From assembly GCA_050178015.1 (NCBI GenBank), contig JBFXGM010000001.1, positions 62,001 through 126,000 on the forward strand: a DNA stretch of 64,000 nt, given 5' to 3'. Both the position numbers and the translations under genes were made by a program. The notes beneath the pieces are model-generated. The model was not told the origin of the DNA, searched no databases, and saw only the letters and a list, made by a program, of their open reading frames with translations. This DNA is from Gaoshiqia sp050178015. GTDB lineage: Bacteria; Bacteroidota; Bacteroidia; Bacteroidales; Prolixibacteraceae. Positions within the stretch are counted from its first letter, which is position 1, and each line of letters begins with the position of its first letter. Below, piece after piece: positions 61,570 through 64,000 of the stretch.

Positions 61570-63309
61570 ATGAAAACAATATATAAATATACATACCTGA
61601 TAGGCTTACTCTTCTTATTTTTCTGCGGATGTACAGAAGAAGAAATTTTGGACAAAAACCCACTAACTGAGATCTCCGAGGCAGATGTTTGGAATGATCC
61701 GGGTTTGGTTGAATCATTTGTCAATGCCCGTTATAACAAGATTGGGCATGGCTGGGCTGAATCATGGCAAAGCTCCGTAGTTGATGAGACTTATTTGACA
61801 TGGTCTCGCGGATGTGAGCCATACACGCAAGGTTATGTGAATCCATCAGACTTAGGACGAATGAATGGTGCCTGGTGGGGATGGGACAACCGATCCTGGA
61901 GTAACGTTTGGGGAAATATTAGTAATTGTAACTTGTTCCTCGATCGGGTTGATGAAGTTGATTTTGCGGATGAGACCTTCCGTGACCGATTGATTGGTGA
62001 GGTAACCTTTATCCGAGCCCTAATGTATTTCGATTTAGTTTCGCGCTGGGGAGGTATGCCAATCATAACTAAAGCCTATGCGCTTTATGATCGTGAGGAG
62101 TTCTTAAGTGTTACACGAGATTCTTATAAGGCCAACGTTGATTTTATTGTTTCAGAATGTGATAAAGCCGCTCAGTTGTTGCCAGCAAACTACTCCGGCA
62201 GCAATAAAGGGCGAGCAACCAAAATTGCTGCTCTGGCATTAAAATCCCGCATGTTGCTCTATGCCGCAAGTCCGTTGATGAACAATTCAGGAGTGAACGA
62301 GGTTGTCGGTTATACTTCCCCCGATCCGGATCGCTGGAAAAATGCAGCTGATGCAGCCAAAGCATGTATTGATGCAGCTTTGGACAATGGGTATGCATTA
62401 TACGAGGCTTACGATGATGTGAAAGAGAATTACACCCAATTGTTTTTAGATTGCGGGAACAGTGAAGTTATCTTCGACCGCGAGGGTGGTTCGAGTGCCG
62501 ACGGACTGAACCTGTCATACCTTGATCAATCGAATGGACCGAATGGCTACGGACAATGGGGCGGTAATACACCAATCTCAGAGCTTGTTAATGATTTTGA
62601 AATGGTCGACGGGACCAAGTTCGACTGGAATAATCCGGTACACAAAGCTGATCCGTACGCTAATCGTGATGCGCGACTGTACGCGACAGTACTAGCAGAT
62701 GGCGATCCTTGGATGGGACGAGATATTCAAACTTACCTGATTGCCGACGCCTCAGGAGAAATAACCGGAGGTGGACGGGATACGAAATATGGCCAAGATA
62801 GCTGGAACACGAGTAAGTCAGCGTATAACATCCGAAAATTTATGGACGAGTCATACTCGCCAAATAGCTGGAATTTCCCCAATCCAAAGAACTGGATATG
62901 GTTTCGGTTGGGAGAGCAATACCTGAACTATGCAGAAGCGCTTTACAATCAAGGCTTGGAAGATGCAGCCCGCAATGCACTGAATGTGATTCGTGAACGC
63001 GCTCATATGCCTGATGTAACTGCTTCGGGAGATGATCTTTGGGAGGCGATCGTCAACGAGCGTCGAGTGGAGCTTTGTTTTGAGGAGCATCGCTATTTTG
63101 ACGTCCGCCGTTGGTTAATTGCCGAAGAAGTACTGAATCGCAATGCAACGGGGGTTGAAATTGTTTTGCACCCTGACGGAACAAAAACCTACGAGCCAGG
63201 TGTTCTTGTTGAGCAACGTTCGTTCAATGCGCCCGCTATGTACTGGATGCCAATCCCCAAAAGTGAGAGAGACAAGAATCCGAATCTAGAGCAAAATCCA
63301 GGATATTAA
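61570..63309 (+). CDS. SusD/RagB-family glycan-binding lipoprotein
   Basis: 579 residues; lipobox FFCGC (Cys about 21). SusD hallmarks are GEVTFIRALMYFDLVSRWGGMPIITKAY (about 138-166), the tetratricopeptide-like middle, WFRLGEQYLNYAEALYNQGLEDAARNALNVIRERAHMPDV, NERRVELCFEEHRYFDVRRWLIAEEVL and YWMPIPKSE. It starts 12 bases after susC and forms the lid of that transporter. The substrate is not evident; the following GH27-like gene suggests an alpha-galactoside- or arabinopyranoside-containing glycan. Confidence 0.95.
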   Translation: MKTIYKYTYLIGLLFLFFCGCTEEEILDKNPLTEISEADVWNDPGLVESFVNARYNKIGHGWAESWQSSVVDETYLTWSRGCEPYTQGYVNPSDLGRMNGAWWGWDNRSWSNVWGNISNCNLFLDRVDEVDFADETFRDRLIGEVTFIRALMYFDLVSRWGGMPIITKAYALYDREEFLSVTRDSYKANVDFIVSECDKAAQLLPANYSGSNKGRATKIAALALKSRMLLYAASPLMNNSGVNEVVGYTSPDPDRWKNAADAAKACIDAALDNGYALYEAYDDVKENYTQLFLDCGNSEVIFDREGGSSADGLNLSYLDQSNGPNGYGQWGGNTPISELVNDFEMVDGTKFDWNNPVHKADPYANRDARLYATVLADGDPWMGRDIQTYLIADASGEITGGGRDTKYGQDSWNTSKSAYNIRKFMDESYSPNSWNFPNPKNWIWFRLGEQYLNYAEALYNQGLEDAARNALNVIRERAHMPDVTASGDDLWEAIVNERRVELCFEEHRYFDVRRWLIAEEVLNRNATGVEIVLHPDGTKTYEPGVLVEQRSFNAPAMYWMPIPKSERDKNPNLEQNPGY

Positions 63310-63329
63310 CCGATATTTTTTAACGTGAG

Positions 63330-63363
63330 GAGCAGGAGCGAACTTTGTTTCCTGCTCTTTTTA
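63330..63363 (+). terminator. Rho-independent terminator after susD
   Basis: GAGCAGGA (63330-63337) pairs with TCCTGCTC (63350-63357), followed by a T-rich run. It lies 20 bases after the susD stop, so the downstream glycosidase needs its own promoter or readthrough. Confidence 0.8.
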
Positions 63364-63426
63364 TTGGTAATTGAAAAGAGATTCGTTTGGTCACAGTCAG
63401 GAAGAGTACATCTTAATGTATAATCT

Positions 63427-63538
63427 AGGAGCCTGTCGGACTAACGCTGTAAAATACCTGAGAATCGAATATTTCACTTTGACCACAGGTAGGTGTCCAT
63501 AGAAAAACGTTAAAAAGGTCTAAGTCCGACAGGCTCCT
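63427..63538. mobile_element. MITE-like element with 16-bp terminal inverted repeats
   Basis: AGGAGCCTGTCGGACT (63427-63442) is the exact inverse of AGTCCGACAGGCTCCT (63523-63538). The 112-base element has no open frame. It sits between susD and the GH27-like gene, in the 407-base gap 63310-63716. The rest of the gap is AT-rich with no recognisable gene. Confidence 0.7.
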
Positions 63539-63716
63539 TGTTCCTTTAATCAAGAAGTTGGTTCTGCTGTCTGGCATTAATAATCATTCTGTCAATCCTT
63601 TAAATACAAATATTCGGACGATTTTACTTGGACTATTCAGAAAAAAATTCCATTTTTGAGTAAAAGTAAAAATTACTTTTAAAAACAAATCTACAATCTA
63701 ATCAATCAAAAACGAC

Positions 63717-64000
63717 ATGAATATGAAATCACTTAACTTTCTGCTTGCCATCCTCATGCTGGCTTCTTTTTCTTCCTGCCAAACAGAACAGAAGACCGAA
63801 CCATTCGCCGAAGGCGAGTTTAAAACCTGGGCCCAAACACCGCCAATGGGCTGGAACAGCTGGGATTGCTATGGGCCTACTGTCGAAGAACACGAAGTAA
63901 AAGCCAATGCCGATTACATGGCTGACAAGCTGAAGGAGTTTGGCTGGGAATACATCGTAGTGGACATTCGCTGGTTTGTGGAAAACGACAAAGCCGGGGG
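63717..64000 (+). CDS. GH27-like glycosidase, N-terminal part (3' cut by window)
   Basis: The ATG at 63717 opens MNMKSLNFLLAILMLASFSSC, a lipoprotein signal (Cys 21; a start at 63723 is also possible). After a short linker comes WAQTPPMGWNSWDCYGPTVEEHEVKANADYMADKL, then GWEYIVVDIRWF. This is the first beta-strand region of GH27/GH36 clan-D enzymes (alpha-galactosidase, beta-L-arabinopyranosidase and relatives). The frame is open to the window end, about 94 codons. The catalytic Asp residues lie beyond the window. The gene belongs functionally to the preceding SusCD locus. Confidence 0.85.
   Translation, partial: MNMKSLNFLLAILMLASFSSCQTEQKTEPFAEGEFKTWAQTPPMGWNSWDCYGPTVEEHEVKANADYMADKLKEFGWEYIVVDIRWFVENDKAG

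Overview
The window looks like a chromosome segment of an anaerobic or facultative, plant-glycan-degrading Bacteroidota, most likely Bacteroidales/Marinilabiliales (Prolixibacteraceae-like). The family assignment is inference. The evidence is two SusC/SusD loci, many Bacteroidota-specific families (DUF4369, DUF6057, DUF2027-Smr, DUF3078), -7 boxes of the TAnnTTTG type, little Shine-Dalgarno use, and a trimeric NADH-type [FeFe] hydrogenase. I see no rRNA, tRNA or CRISPR array.

Layout. 1-3534: end of a polysaccharide-utilisation locus (SusC tail, SusD, unrecognised lipoprotein) closed by a terminator. 3647-15454: a gene train with a DUF4369 lipoprotein, then three tandem copies of a two-gene cassette (DUF6057 membrane protein plus a lipoprotein combining one CxxCH haem-c motif with a PD40 beta-propeller), then a chorismatase-like gene. 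15531-18130: GH5 glycosidase and a DUF2027-Smr protein, converging on an inverted repeat. 18131-22535: QueA-type enzyme, a nested tandem-duplication array made from the 3' end of an OB-fold-like lipoprotein gene, that lipoprotein, and a fused two-acyltransferase aminolipid synthase. 22536-26094: three copies of a dispersed repeat (one lies at 17.9 kb), an antitoxin/PIN-toxin pair lying exactly between two of them, a YgiQ radical SAM protein and an IS66 relic. 26095-33300: GlxA-type regulator divergent from SRPBCC and VOC genes, pectate-lyase-like enzyme, small unknowns and a MITE-like element. 33307-44230: CorA, CaCA antiporter, TamA-TamB, a YtxH/holin-like/small-protein stress trio, EamA transporter and macro-domain protein. 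44227-49242: hybrid histidine kinase, sigma-54 activator and, behind a good -24/-12 sequence, a coiled-coil membrane protein. 49385-52299: START-like, DUF3078 and CYTH proteins on the minus strand. 52705-56256: NuoE-like, NuoF-like and [FeFe]-hydrogenase catalytic subunits. 56450-64000: an ECF sigma / FecR anti-sigma / STN-containing SusC / SusD signalling PUL leading into a GH27-like glycosidase cut by the window end.

How it fits together. The sequence describes a fermentative saccharolytic life: glycan capture by SusCD, pectin/glucan/galactoside hydrolysis, and NADH reoxidation by hydrogen evolution. The most novel-looking element is the triplicated DUF6057 + haem-propeller cassette with its chorismatase-like neighbour. 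The other notable structures are the sigma-54 circuit at 44-49 kb, the repeat array at 19.4-20.0 kb and the repeat-flanked toxin-antitoxin module at 22.7-23.8 kb.
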